Positions 50,932-58,840 of a stretch of DNA of 64,000 bases are shown piece by piece. Source of the DNA: Elusimicrobiota bacterium (lineage in GTDB: Bacteria; Elusimicrobiota; Elusimicrobia; Elusimicrobiales; UBA9959). The notes beneath the pieces are model-generated. The model saw only the letters and a list, made by a program, of their open reading frames with translations, had not been told where the DNA came from and ran no database searches. The stretch is taken from positions 106,764-170,763 of the forward strand of contig JAGVVD010000058.1 in the NCBI GenBank assembly GCA_019135865.1. The letters are read 5' to 3'. The first letter of the stretch is position 1. The number at the start of each line of letters is the position of its first letter. The translations under genes were made by a program, and so were the position numbers.

Positions 50932-51981
50932 TCAAGCCAGCTCTATTATCGTTTTTATCTCTTCCGCCTGGTCCGGGAAGACGGAAAGGGCTTTCTCAAA
51001 AGGAACGCGAGAAGTAAAAAGTTTCTGCAGCAGACCAGGATAGGCCAGGTCTATCCTCTTAAGATAGGAAAGCCCGGTCTCGAAATCCCCCCTGTTCGCG
51101 TTGACCGTCCCGAAGATAGTCCTGTTCCCGAGCACGAGCTCCCTGTTCACCCGGTCCGGATCGATGGTTCTCCGGCCGCTCCCCCCCGTCACGCTGGTAA
51201 AACACACGATGCCGTTGACGGCCGAAGCCGTGAGGCAGTCGAAGGCGGCCCCGGCATCGCCCGTGGCCTCGAGAATAAGATCGAAAAGCCCGGCCTTCTC
51301 CGCCAATGAAGGGACCGGGACCTCACCGGTGCTGACATACCCGCCCCCGCAGGCTTCGACGATCTTCGCTTTAGCTGAAGAGGCCGGCCTTCTGGCGACG
51401 GTGACGGTCTCCAGGCCCAGGAGCCGGAAGACCATGGTGGCCAGCAGTCCTATGGGGCCGGCGCCCAGGACCAGCGCCCTCTCAGGGGACCGGGGAACGC
51501 GCCTGCTCATCATTTCAGCCTGCCGTACCGCTTTGGCGACTATGCTCATCGGCTCGGCGAGCACTCCGTACGCCCTGGCGTCCCCGGGCAACGGGACCAG
51601 GTAGCGGGGGGACTCGGCTATGTATTCGCAGAACATGCCGTGAAGCCCTTTTATCCCTCTCTCGACGAAATTCCCCGTAAAGCACATGTCGGGCTCGCCG
51701 GAAAGACAGCTCTCGCAGGCGCCGCAGGAACGGCGGACCATGGGGACGACGAGATCGCCGTTCTCGAGCCGTCCGAGCGCCTCGTGCCCCATCACCAGGA
51801 AGCCGGAGCCGGCGGGAGCTTCCCCGTAAAGTCCCTCGTATATCTCGATGTCCGTTCTGCAGACGCCGGCCTCCACGATCTTTACCAGGACCTCTCCCGG
51901 CGCGGGCGAAGGTCTTGGAATATCCTCATAACGCAGGCTTCCCGGTCTCGAGGGCGTTATCACGATCGATCTCATGTTCAT
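50932..51981 (-). CDS. Medium-chain zinc dehydrogenase, glucose-1-dehydrogenase type
   Basis: A 349-residue MDR-family enzyme. Catalytic-zinc residues lie in GVCRTDIEIYEG and GHEALG, the structural zinc in SCGACESCLSGEPDMC, and the NAD(P)-binding Gly motif is GAGPIGLL. The C-terminal part (GNRTIFGTVNANRGDFETGLSYL) is typical of the archaeal-type glucose/aldose dehydrogenases that use NAD(P)+. The ATG at 51981 is used (GGAG five bases before). Opposite strand from the flanking plus-strand genes; codon choice looks slightly less GC-rich than its neighbours, so it could be acquired. Substrate is not certain. Confidence 0.82.
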   Translation of the reverse strand: MNMRSIVITPSRPGSLRYEDIPRPSPAPGEVLVKIVEAGVCRTDIEIYEGLYGEAPAGSGFLVMGHEALGRLENGDLVVPMVRRSCGACESCLSGEPDMCFTGNFVERGIKGLHGMFCEYIAESPRYLVPLPGDARAYGVLAEPMSIVAKAVRQAEMMSRRVPRSPERALVLGAGPIGLLATMVFRLLGLETVTVARRPASSAKAKIVEACGGGYVSTGEVPVPSLAEKAGLFDLILEATGDAGAAFDCLTASAVNGIVCFTSVTGGSGRRTIDPDRVNRELVLGNRTIFGTVNANRGDFETGLSYLKRIDLAYPGLLQKLFTSRVPFEKALSVFPDQAEEIKTIIELA

Positions 51982-52013
51982 TTCGACTCCGCTATGGTAC
52001 GTTCCGTACCCGT

Positions 52014-53522
52014 TCAGCCCCGGCGGCGGCGCCATACGGGGAAAAGGTAGGCCTCGTCGCGCCGCAGGCCGCGCGCGGAGGTGAACAGCTCTTCCACCCT
52101 CGCGCGCAGCGCCGCCGGCTCACGGGAGAGCGCGAGCAGTTCCCGGCACAGGGCGGCGGCCGGGCCGTTATCTCGGACTTCCCGCGCCGCCAGGGCCAGC
52201 GCCCGGGCGGCCGCCCGGGCGTCGCCGGCTTCCAGTTCCAGCAGCGCCAGGTTGAGCCCGGCCCAGAGGGCGTGCCGGTAAGGCGCGCACCAGCCCAGCG
52301 CCTTCAGCAGGTCCGCCCTGGCGCCGGCGCGGTCCTTTTTCAGACGCCGGACCTCCCCCCTGACGAGCAGGGCCTCGCCGTCGGTGGGATTGGCGCGCAT
52401 CGCGCGCCCGGCGGCGGCCAGGGCCGCGTCCAGCCGCCCCGTCTTCATGAGGGCGATCGCCAGCCAGGTATGGGCGTAAAAAGCCTTTTTGCGCGCGGCC
52501 GCCCGCAGGTCGGCCAGGGCGCCGCCGTAGTCGCCGAGAAAAAGCCGCAGTTCCCCGCGCCAGGCCAGCAATTCCCCTTCCTGGCCGGGGCAGGCCGCGA
52601 GGCCCTTCCTCAGCCAGCCGAGTGCCTCCCCGGACCTGCCCAGGCAAAGCTCGGCCTCGGCCAGCCTGCCGAAGGCGTCGGCCTCCGGCGGAGGAGAAGC
52701 CAGCGCGCGGAGCAGCGCCCCGCGCGCCCCGCGGTAGTCGGGAGGCTGAGAGAACAGGCGCTTGCGCCCGGCCTCCTTCAGCATCCAGCCGTAGCGGCGC
52801 AGGTCGCGCGGCCGCAGGGCGCGCCAGCTCCCCACCGCCCGCTCGTAAAGTCCTTTCCAGGCGCCGCAGGGCTTCAGCACCGGGGCGCTGGCCAGGTAGG
52901 TCAGGTAATAGGAACGCCAGATCTCCAGCTCCGGCGGGATGTCCGCCCGGAAAAGGGCCCGCAGGCGCGCCGCGGATTCCCGCGCGGGGCATAGCACGCC
53001 GGGGGCGGTCACCGGGGCCGCCAGGACCGAGACCACCTCGTTGCCGCAGGGCGCGCGCAGATCGAGCAGGTGCTCCGCCAGGCGGAAAGCGCCCGGGTAA
53101 TCCCGGGCGGCGAACCTGGCCCTGAAAAGTTCCAGGAGCCCGGGAATGTCCGCCGACAGGCGGTAGCGCTTCAGGTCGCCGGCCAGGATGGCGGCGGAAT
53201 TGGACGGCCATTGCCGGCGCAAGTTACGGGCCGCGGCCCGGGCCGCGGCCGGTCGGCCGGACGCCAGCAGCAGTTGGGCCCTTACCAGTTCCGCGGACGG
53301 GTCCGCCGGCCGCAGCCCCGCGGCCAGGCCGGCCGTACGCAGCGCTTCGTCAAAACGGCCGCAGCCCCAGAGCGCCTCGGCGTAAGCCCGCAGGAGGGGC
53401 GAGGACCGGACGCCGGCCGCCAGCAGGTCCCGGGCGAGGGCGGCCGCGCCGGGAAAATCGCCGGCGCGCATCAGGGCTTCGACGCGGTCCGCGTCCCCGC
53501 CGCCGTCTCCGGTAAAGGTCAT
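52014..53522 (-). CDS. TPR-repeat protein
   Basis: A 502-residue protein made almost wholly of helical hairpins: about ten tetratricopeptide-like repeats (for example GDFPGAAALARDLLAAG, GRFDEALRTAGLAAGLRPADP, GRSGEALGWLRKGLAACPG, GRLDAALAAAGRAMRANPTD). There is no signal peptide or enzyme domain, so it is probably a cytosolic scaffold. A TAAATT box lies six bases before the ATG. It is followed, 32 bases on, by the MDR dehydrogenase on the same strand. Confidence 0.7.
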   Translation of the reverse strand: MTFTGDGGGDADRVEALMRAGDFPGAAALARDLLAAGVRSSPLLRAYAEALWGCGRFDEALRTAGLAAGLRPADPSAELVRAQLLLASGRPAAARAAARNLRRQWPSNSAAILAGDLKRYRLSADIPGLLELFRARFAARDYPGAFRLAEHLLDLRAPCGNEVVSVLAAPVTAPGVLCPARESAARLRALFRADIPPELEIWRSYYLTYLASAPVLKPCGAWKGLYERAVGSWRALRPRDLRRYGWMLKEAGRKRLFSQPPDYRGARGALLRALASPPPEADAFGRLAEAELCLGRSGEALGWLRKGLAACPGQEGELLAWRGELRLFLGDYGGALADLRAAARKKAFYAHTWLAIALMKTGRLDAALAAAGRAMRANPTDGEALLVRGEVRRLKKDRAGARADLLKALGWCAPYRHALWAGLNLALLELEAGDARAAARALALAAREVRDNGPAAALCRELLALSREPAALRARVEELFTSARGLRRDEAYLFPVWRRRRG

Positions 53523-53558
53523 ACCTGAAATTTAGCAGTTTTGGCGGTAAAAAAATAC

Positions 53559-53578
53559 CCGCCGGGTTCCCCCGGCGG
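53559..53578 (-). terminator. Terminator of the M3-like peptidase gene
   Basis: An 8-bp perfect stem CCGCCGGG/CCCGGCGG with a four-base loop; on the minus strand GTATTTTTTT follows. Confidence 0.85.
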
Positions 53579-53604
53579 TTCCGCGTTGAAGGCGTTTGAA
53601 AAGA

Positions 53605-54837
53605 TCACTTGAACATGTCGCGCACGGGCGCGAGCATTTCCGCCCAGTCGGCGGTCGCCATCGGGGAGGCTCGCCCCTGTCTGCGCCTGTAACCGGAAAA
53701 ATCCGTGGAAATGGTGTCCGCGACGGCCTGCCGGTATTCCTCCCGGCTCATTTTCCCCCCTGTCCGGACCCGCTGGACCAGTTCCATCGAGACCATACGC
53801 CCCAGGAGATAGGTGAGATCGCGAAAAGGCCACCTGGGGTCGTAGAGGGTTTTGCTGCGCATCCAGAACCAGGTCCCCTCCGGGGAAACCCCGAACCACT
53901 TGCCCAGTATTTCCCGGTAAGCCCCTTCCACGGCCTCCAGCGGCAGGGGGCCTTTCCCGGCGGAAGCGACCATGCGGCCCTCGAACTCCAGCATCGCCGG
54001 GAACAGCAGCAGGTCGAGCGTTTCCTCGGTGAGCTTGTCCAGGAGCAGGTCCCCGCGCAGCGCCCGGAATTCCGCGCCGCCGAAAAGTTCGAGCCAGACT
54101 ATGCCCTCCAGGAACTGGCTGAACGTCTCCAGGAACACCGCGCCGACAGGTTCCCCCGGGGCCAGCTCGTCGAGCAGGTCGCAATGCATGACATGGCCCA
54201 GCTCATGCGCCAGGGAAGGCAGATCGCAGGGTCTGACCTCCCCGAACCTCAGCGGCATATATGCGTGCACCGGCCCGCCGGGCACGGGCGTGCCGCAATG
54301 CGGGCAGTCGACGGCCTGCTCTTCCAGGTGCAGCCGGCCGGCGGAAACTTCCTCCACGAAAGCCTTGCCGCCCTCCAGGTGTCTCTCCAGGATGTCGCCC
54401 AGCCTGGCCAGCGCGGCGGGAAGCGGCACCGCGCCGGAAGCGCCCGCGTTCCGGACCCTGGCCCAGATATCGCAGAAACGGAATTTCCCGGCCCCTATGC
54501 GCTCCGCTTTGCGTTCGAGCGCGCGGAGCAGCAGTTCCCTCGTGTCCCCGACCGCCGCCAGCAGGGGGGCGGGGTCCACCCCGAAGCGCTCCTGCACGTC
54601 GGAGTTCTTTTCCGCGCTGGCCCGCGCCAGGAGCGCGGAGAAATCATGGCGGCGCCGGTTCCAGGCGCCGCACAGCGAATCCCAGGCACGGCTCCTTTCC
54701 GAAGGGTCGGCCGACCTGAGCCCGTCAAAAAGGCCGGCCGCGGATACGGCGTCGCCCGCCGCGTCCGCGTACTTTATATCCCGGCAAAGGCGCAGGTACG
54801 CCTCGTACACTTCCGGGACTTTCTCCTCTTTCTTCAT
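53605..54837 (-). CDS. M3-like zinc metallopeptidase, short form
   Basis: A 410-residue protein with the M3 (oligopeptidase F-like) zinc site: HELGH in LPSLAHELGHVMHCD (about residues 210-224) and a Glu in ETFSQFLEG 27 residues later. The usual M3 length is 550-680 residues, so the N-terminal lid is reduced. An extra CPHCG zinc-ribbon-like motif (about residue 176) precedes the active site. No signal peptide, so a cytosolic peptidase. It is divergent from the radical SAM gene at 54942. Confidence 0.75.
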   Translation of the reverse strand: MKKEEKVPEVYEAYLRLCRDIKYADAAGDAVSAAGLFDGLRSADPSERSRAWDSLCGAWNRRRHDFSALLARASAEKNSDVQERFGVDPAPLLAAVGDTRELLLRALERKAERIGAGKFRFCDIWARVRNAGASGAVPLPAALARLGDILERHLEGGKAFVEEVSAGRLHLEEQAVDCPHCGTPVPGGPVHAYMPLRFGEVRPCDLPSLAHELGHVMHCDLLDELAPGEPVGAVFLETFSQFLEGIVWLELFGGAEFRALRGDLLLDKLTEETLDLLLFPAMLEFEGRMVASAGKGPLPLEAVEGAYREILGKWFGVSPEGTWFWMRSKTLYDPRWPFRDLTYLLGRMVSMELVQRVRTGGKMSREEYRQAVADTISTDFSGYRRRQGRASPMATADWAEMLAPVRDMFK

Positions 54838-54941
54838 AATGGCTCCCGCGCAGATCCGCGGCGTGGGCGGCGGAACGGCGCCACCCCCGTAATTCTACAA
54901 ACAAAACCGCCGGGCGCCGCCCAAAATGATTTAATATGGGC

Positions 54942-56393
54942 ATGTCCGCGCCGGCGAACAGGGAAGTGCTGCTGATACGCACCGCCAACCCGGCCATGAG
55001 AGATTTCCGGGGGATCGGGGCCTCGCAGCACCCGCTCAACCTGCTCTACCTGGCCACTTATCTCAACGCCAACGGCGTCAAGGCTTCCGTTTACGACCTG
55101 GAAGTGGAACCGCTCGAAGGCCTGCGCCGCCGCCTGGCGGAGACCCCCCCGCTGCTGGGCGGCGTGACGGCCATGACCACCGGCATTGGCCTCGCGGCCG
55201 AGGTCTGCTCCCTGCTCAAAGCCGCCGGCGCCCGCACCGTGGTGGGCGGCGCCCACGCCACGGCGCTGCCCGCGGAAACGCTGCGCGACACCGGCGCGGA
55301 TTTCGTGATAACCGGGGAAGGCGAACGCCCGCTGCTGGAGCTGGCGGCCGCGCTCGCCGCCTCCTCCCCGTTCGAAAATATCGCAGGTCTCGCTTTCACG
55401 CGGGACGGCGCGCCCGTGGTGAACCCGCGTCCCGGGCCGCTGGACCTGGATTCCCTGCCCGTACCGGACCGCTCGCTGCTGCGGCTGGAGCTCTACCGCG
55501 GGCATACCACCCCCGGAGTCCCTTCCGGCGGGGCCATGCTGTTCACGGCGCGCGGCTGCCCTTTCGCCTGCGCCTATTGCGCCTCGCGCGTGGTCGGCGG
55601 CGGCAGGGTGCGCCTGCGCTCAATCCCGAAAGTGCTGGAAGAGGTGGACTACCTGGCCGGCCTCGGTTTCACCCACATCACCGTGGACGACGACACTCTG
55701 ACCCTGGACCGGCGCCGGGTGCTGGCCTTCTGCGCGGGGATGAAGGCGCGCCGCGGCCTGACCTGGAACTGCACTTCCCGGGCCGACGCCATGGACCGCG
55801 AACTGACGGAAGCCATGCGGGACGCGGGCTGCATAAAGATAGCTTTCGGCGTGGAGAGCGGCTCCCAGCGGGTGCTGGACGCCATCGGCAAGAAGATCAC
55901 CGTAGCCCAGGCCCGCGAGTGCTTCCGCCTCGCCCGCGAGGCCGGGCTGCCGGCGCAGGCCTTCTTCATGGTGGGCCACCCGGAGGAGACCCCGGAGGAT
56001 ATAGCCGCCACCGAGACGCTGATCCATGAGCTGAAACCGGACCTGCTTTTCCTGTCGCTGGCTTCGCCGCTGCCCGGGACCAGGTACCACGAAATTTTCA
56101 AGCGGGAAGGCTGGCTGCCGGACGTTCCCTGGCGCGACTATAGTTTCTTCCCGGAAAGCCCGGCCTGGCGCACCCGCCATTTCACGGGCCCGGAACTGAC
56201 CGCCCTGCGCAAGTCCATTTCGCGCCGCTACTATTTCAGCCCCGCCTTCATCCTGCGCCGGCTGGCCGGGCTGCGCCGACCGGGCGAGCTCCTCTACCTG
56301 CTCAAAGGCGCCTTCGCGGCCCTGCGGGCCTTCGTCCTGCCGCGCCGACAAAAGAAGCCGGCGATCTCCCGGCCGGGACCCGGCAAGTATTGA
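54942..56393 (+). CDS. B12-binding radical SAM enzyme (BchE-like class)
   Basis: A 483-residue class B/BchE-type radical SAM protein. The first 150 residues are a cobalamin-binding domain (HPLNLLYLATYLNANG; VVGGAHATALPAE; ITGEGERPLLEL). The radical SAM core has CPFACAYC, then ITVDDDTLTLDRRR, FGVESGSQRVLDAIGKK and FFMVGHPEETPED. Such enzymes do methylations or ring closures, including BchE in bacteriochlorophyll synthesis. An ATG at 54936 is also possible; 54942 is favoured by TTTAAT exactly six bases upstream. It is followed by the small Gly-rich peptide gene. Confidence 0.88.
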   Translation: MSAPANREVLLIRTANPAMRDFRGIGASQHPLNLLYLATYLNANGVKASVYDLEVEPLEGLRRRLAETPPLLGGVTAMTTGIGLAAEVCSLLKAAGARTVVGGAHATALPAETLRDTGADFVITGEGERPLLELAAALAASSPFENIAGLAFTRDGAPVVNPRPGPLDLDSLPVPDRSLLRLELYRGHTTPGVPSGGAMLFTARGCPFACAYCASRVVGGGRVRLRSIPKVLEEVDYLAGLGFTHITVDDDTLTLDRRRVLAFCAGMKARRGLTWNCTSRADAMDRELTEAMRDAGCIKIAFGVESGSQRVLDAIGKKITVAQARECFRLAREAGLPAQAFFMVGHPEETPEDIAATETLIHELKPDLLFLSLASPLPGTRYHEIFKREGWLPDVPWRDYSFFPESPAWRTRHFTGPELTALRKSISRRYYFSPAFILRRLAGLRRPGELLYLLKGAFAALRAFVLPRRQKKPAISRPGPGKY

Positions 56394-56496
56394 CCAGGCA
56401 AGTGTCCGGGGACCCCGGGGTCAATAGGTCCGTGGAACCTTATTCCCGCTCCCCCCCGTTTGGTATCATAGTACCGTAAAGTTTTTTGGAGGTCGA

Positions 56497-56754
56497 ATGA
56501 ATAAAGTACTCGTTTCCATCATGTTCCTGCTCCTGGCGGCGGCTTTCGGCGCCATGACCATCAGCGCGATACTCCCGACGAGCGCCTATGCCGGCGACAC
56601 CATGCCCGACAGCGGCGACTCGGACCCGGACGGCGGAGGCTCGGGCGGGTCCGGCGGCGGCCCCGACGACACCGATGACGGCGGCGGCTGCGGCGGCGGA
56701 GGCTCGGGCGGAGGTTCCGACCCGGATGGCTCGGGCGGCGGCGTCCTTTTTTAA
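56497..56754 (+). CDS. Small secreted Gly/Asp/Ser-rich peptide
   Basis: An 85-residue protein: signal peptide (MFLLLAAAFGAMTISAILPTSAYA), then about 52 residues made almost only of Gly, Asp, Ser and Pro, with two copies of SDPDG followed by Gly runs, one Cys (GGGCGGGG) and the ending GVLF. A strong GGAGG lies before the ATG and a strong terminator follows, so it is expressed. It lies 103 bases after a B12-type radical SAM gene. It could be a RiPP precursor, a calcium-binding peptide or a surface coat. No family recognised. Confidence 0.7.
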   Translation: MNKVLVSIMFLLLAAAFGAMTISAILPTSAYAGDTMPDSGDSDPDGGGSGGSGGGPDDTDDGGGCGGGGSGGGSDPDGSGGGVLF

Positions 56755-56770
56755 GACGCGCGCCGCGGCG

Positions 56771-56797
56771 AAGGCCCGGGGGGATACCCCGGGCCTT
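56771..56797 (+). terminator. Rho-independent terminator after the Gly-rich peptide
   Basis: An 11-bp stem AAGGCCCGGGG/CCCCGGGCCTT with a five-base loop, followed by TTTATTT. Confidence 0.88.
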
Positions 56798-56895
56798 TTT
56801 ATTTGCCGCCCATGACTATTGTCAATACGGTAACAGCCCGTTTTTTTGAGAGAATATAGCAGCGGTTCCCACAAATACACCGGAGGAGCGTGACC

Positions 56896-58830
56896 ATGCC
56901 CCAGAACATCGTTGAAAAGATCCTCACCACCCACCTCAAAGAAGGCGAATTCGTAAAAGGCAAAGAGATAGGCATACGCATAGACCAGACCCTGACGCAG
57001 GACGCGACGGGGACCATGGCGTATCTGCAGTTCGAGGCGATGGGCCTCAAGGAGATAAAGACCGATCTTTCAGTTTCCTATGTCGACCACAATACCGTAC
57101 AGGTCGGCTTCGAGAATTCCGACGACCACAAGTACCTGCAGACCGTCGCCGCCCGCTACGGCGTGGTCTACTCCCGCCCGGGCAACGGCATCTGCCACCA
57201 GGTGCACCTGGAGCGCTTCGGCAAGCCCGGCACCACGCTGCTCGGCTCCGACTCCCACACCCCCACCGGCGGCGGCATCGGCCAGGTGGCCATAGGCGCC
57301 GGCGGCCTCGACGTGGCCGTGGCGATGGGCGGCGGCAATTTCTACACCACCTGTCCCAAGGTCTACCTGGTGCGCCTGAGCGGCGAGCTCAAGCCCTGGG
57401 CCTCGGCCAAGGACGTGGTGCTGAAGATGCTGGAACTCCTCACCGTGAAGGGCAACGTGGGCGTGATGCTGGAATACGGCGGCAAGGGCGTAAGATCGCT
57501 CTCCGTCCCCCAGCGCGCGACCATCGCGAACATGGGCGCCGAGATGGGCGTCACCTGCTCCGTCTTCCCCTCCGATAATGTCACGAAGAAGTTCATGAAG
57601 GCGCAGGGCCGCGAAGCCGACTGGACCGAGCTGAAAGCCGACCGCGGCGCGAAATATGACCGGATCATCGACATAGACCTCTCGACGATAGAGCCGCTGG
57701 CGGCCGCGCCGCACAGCCCGGGCAACATAAAGAAGATCTCCGAGCTGGAAGGCGGCGCCGTGGACCAGGTCTGCATCGGCTCCTGCACCAATTCCTCGCT
57801 GCGCGACATGCTGACCGTGGCGGCCATACTCAAGGGCCGCAAGGTCGCCCCGACGGTGAGCCTGGGCATAGCGCCCGGCTCGCGGCAGGTCCTTCAGATG
57901 ATGGCCCGCAAGGGCGCGCTGGCCGACCTTCTCGATTCCGGCGCGCGCGTACTGGAGAGCGCCTGCGGTTTCTGCATCGGCAATCATTTCTCCCCCAAGA
58001 GCGGCGGCGTAAGCCTGCGCACCTCCAACCGCAACTTCGAGGGCCGCAGCGGCACCAAGGACGCGCAGGTCTACCTGGTCAGCCCGGAAGTCGCCGCGGT
58101 GGCCGCCGTCACCGGCAAGTTCACCGATCCGGCCAAGGCCGGCATAGAGTACCCGGCCGTCAAGGAGCCCGCCTCTTTCCTGGTGGACGATTCGATGTTC
58201 ATCAAGCCGTCCGAGGAGCTGAAGAAGACCGAGGTCTTCCGCGGCCCGAACATCGGCGAACCGCCCAAGAACGACAGGATGCCCGAGAAGCTCAACGGCG
58301 CGGTGATGATACATGTCGGCGACAAGATAACCACCGACCACATCATGCCGGCCGGCGCGCGGCTCAAGTACCGCTCCAATGTCCCGGCTTACGCCAAGTA
58401 CGTGTTCGAGAACCTCGACCCGGAATTCCACAAGCGCTGCCAGGAGAGCAAGGCCGCCGGCAACCATAACGTCATCGTGGCAGGCGAGTCCTACGGCCAG
58501 GGCTCCAGCCGCGAGCACGCCGCCATGTGCCCGATGTACCTGGGCGTCAAGGCGGTGGTGGCCAAGTCTTTCGAGCGCATACACGCGGCCAACCTGATAA
58601 ACTTCGGCATAGCCCCGCTGACTTTCAAGAACCAGGCGGACTATGACCAGATAAAGGCCGGCGACCGGCTGACCTGCGGCGACTGGCGCGCGGCCTTCGA
58701 GGAAGGGCGGCCGGTCGTACTCAAGAACGAGCGCAGCGGCGCCTCGATCGAGTGCGTCTGCGCCCTCTCGGAGCGGCAGAAGGCCATACTGACGGCCGGC
58801 GGGCTCCTCAACCAGACTACCGGGAAATAA
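56896..58830 (+). CDS. acnA: Aconitate hydratase
   Basis: A 644-residue aconitase of the mitochondrial-like monomeric type; it interconverts citrate and isocitrate. The [4Fe-4S] ligands are in GSCTNSS and ACGFCIGNH, and the swivelling C-terminal domain has GESYGQGSSREHA with ESYG. GGAGGAG lies eight bases before the ATG at 56896; a GTG two codons upstream is less likely. It is followed after 10 bases by the ATP-citrate lyase genes, so the operon links isocitrate to acetyl-CoA. Gene symbol is by function; the subtype could equally be called acnB-independent. Confidence 0.93.
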   Translation: MPQNIVEKILTTHLKEGEFVKGKEIGIRIDQTLTQDATGTMAYLQFEAMGLKEIKTDLSVSYVDHNTVQVGFENSDDHKYLQTVAARYGVVYSRPGNGICHQVHLERFGKPGTTLLGSDSHTPTGGGIGQVAIGAGGLDVAVAMGGGNFYTTCPKVYLVRLSGELKPWASAKDVVLKMLELLTVKGNVGVMLEYGGKGVRSLSVPQRATIANMGAEMGVTCSVFPSDNVTKKFMKAQGREADWTELKADRGAKYDRIIDIDLSTIEPLAAAPHSPGNIKKISELEGGAVDQVCIGSCTNSSLRDMLTVAAILKGRKVAPTVSLGIAPGSRQVLQMMARKGALADLLDSGARVLESACGFCIGNHFSPKSGGVSLRTSNRNFEGRSGTKDAQVYLVSPEVAAVAAVTGKFTDPAKAGIEYPAVKEPASFLVDDSMFIKPSEELKKTEVFRGPNIGEPPKNDRMPEKLNGAVMIHVGDKITTDHIMPAGARLKYRSNVPAYAKYVFENLDPEFHKRCQESKAAGNHNVIVAGESYGQGSSREHAAMCPMYLGVKAVVAKSFERIHAANLINFGIAPLTFKNQADYDQIKAGDRLTCGDWRAAFEEGRPVVLKNERSGASIECVCALSERQKAILTAGGLLNQTTGK

Positions 58831-58840
58831 GGGAGACATC

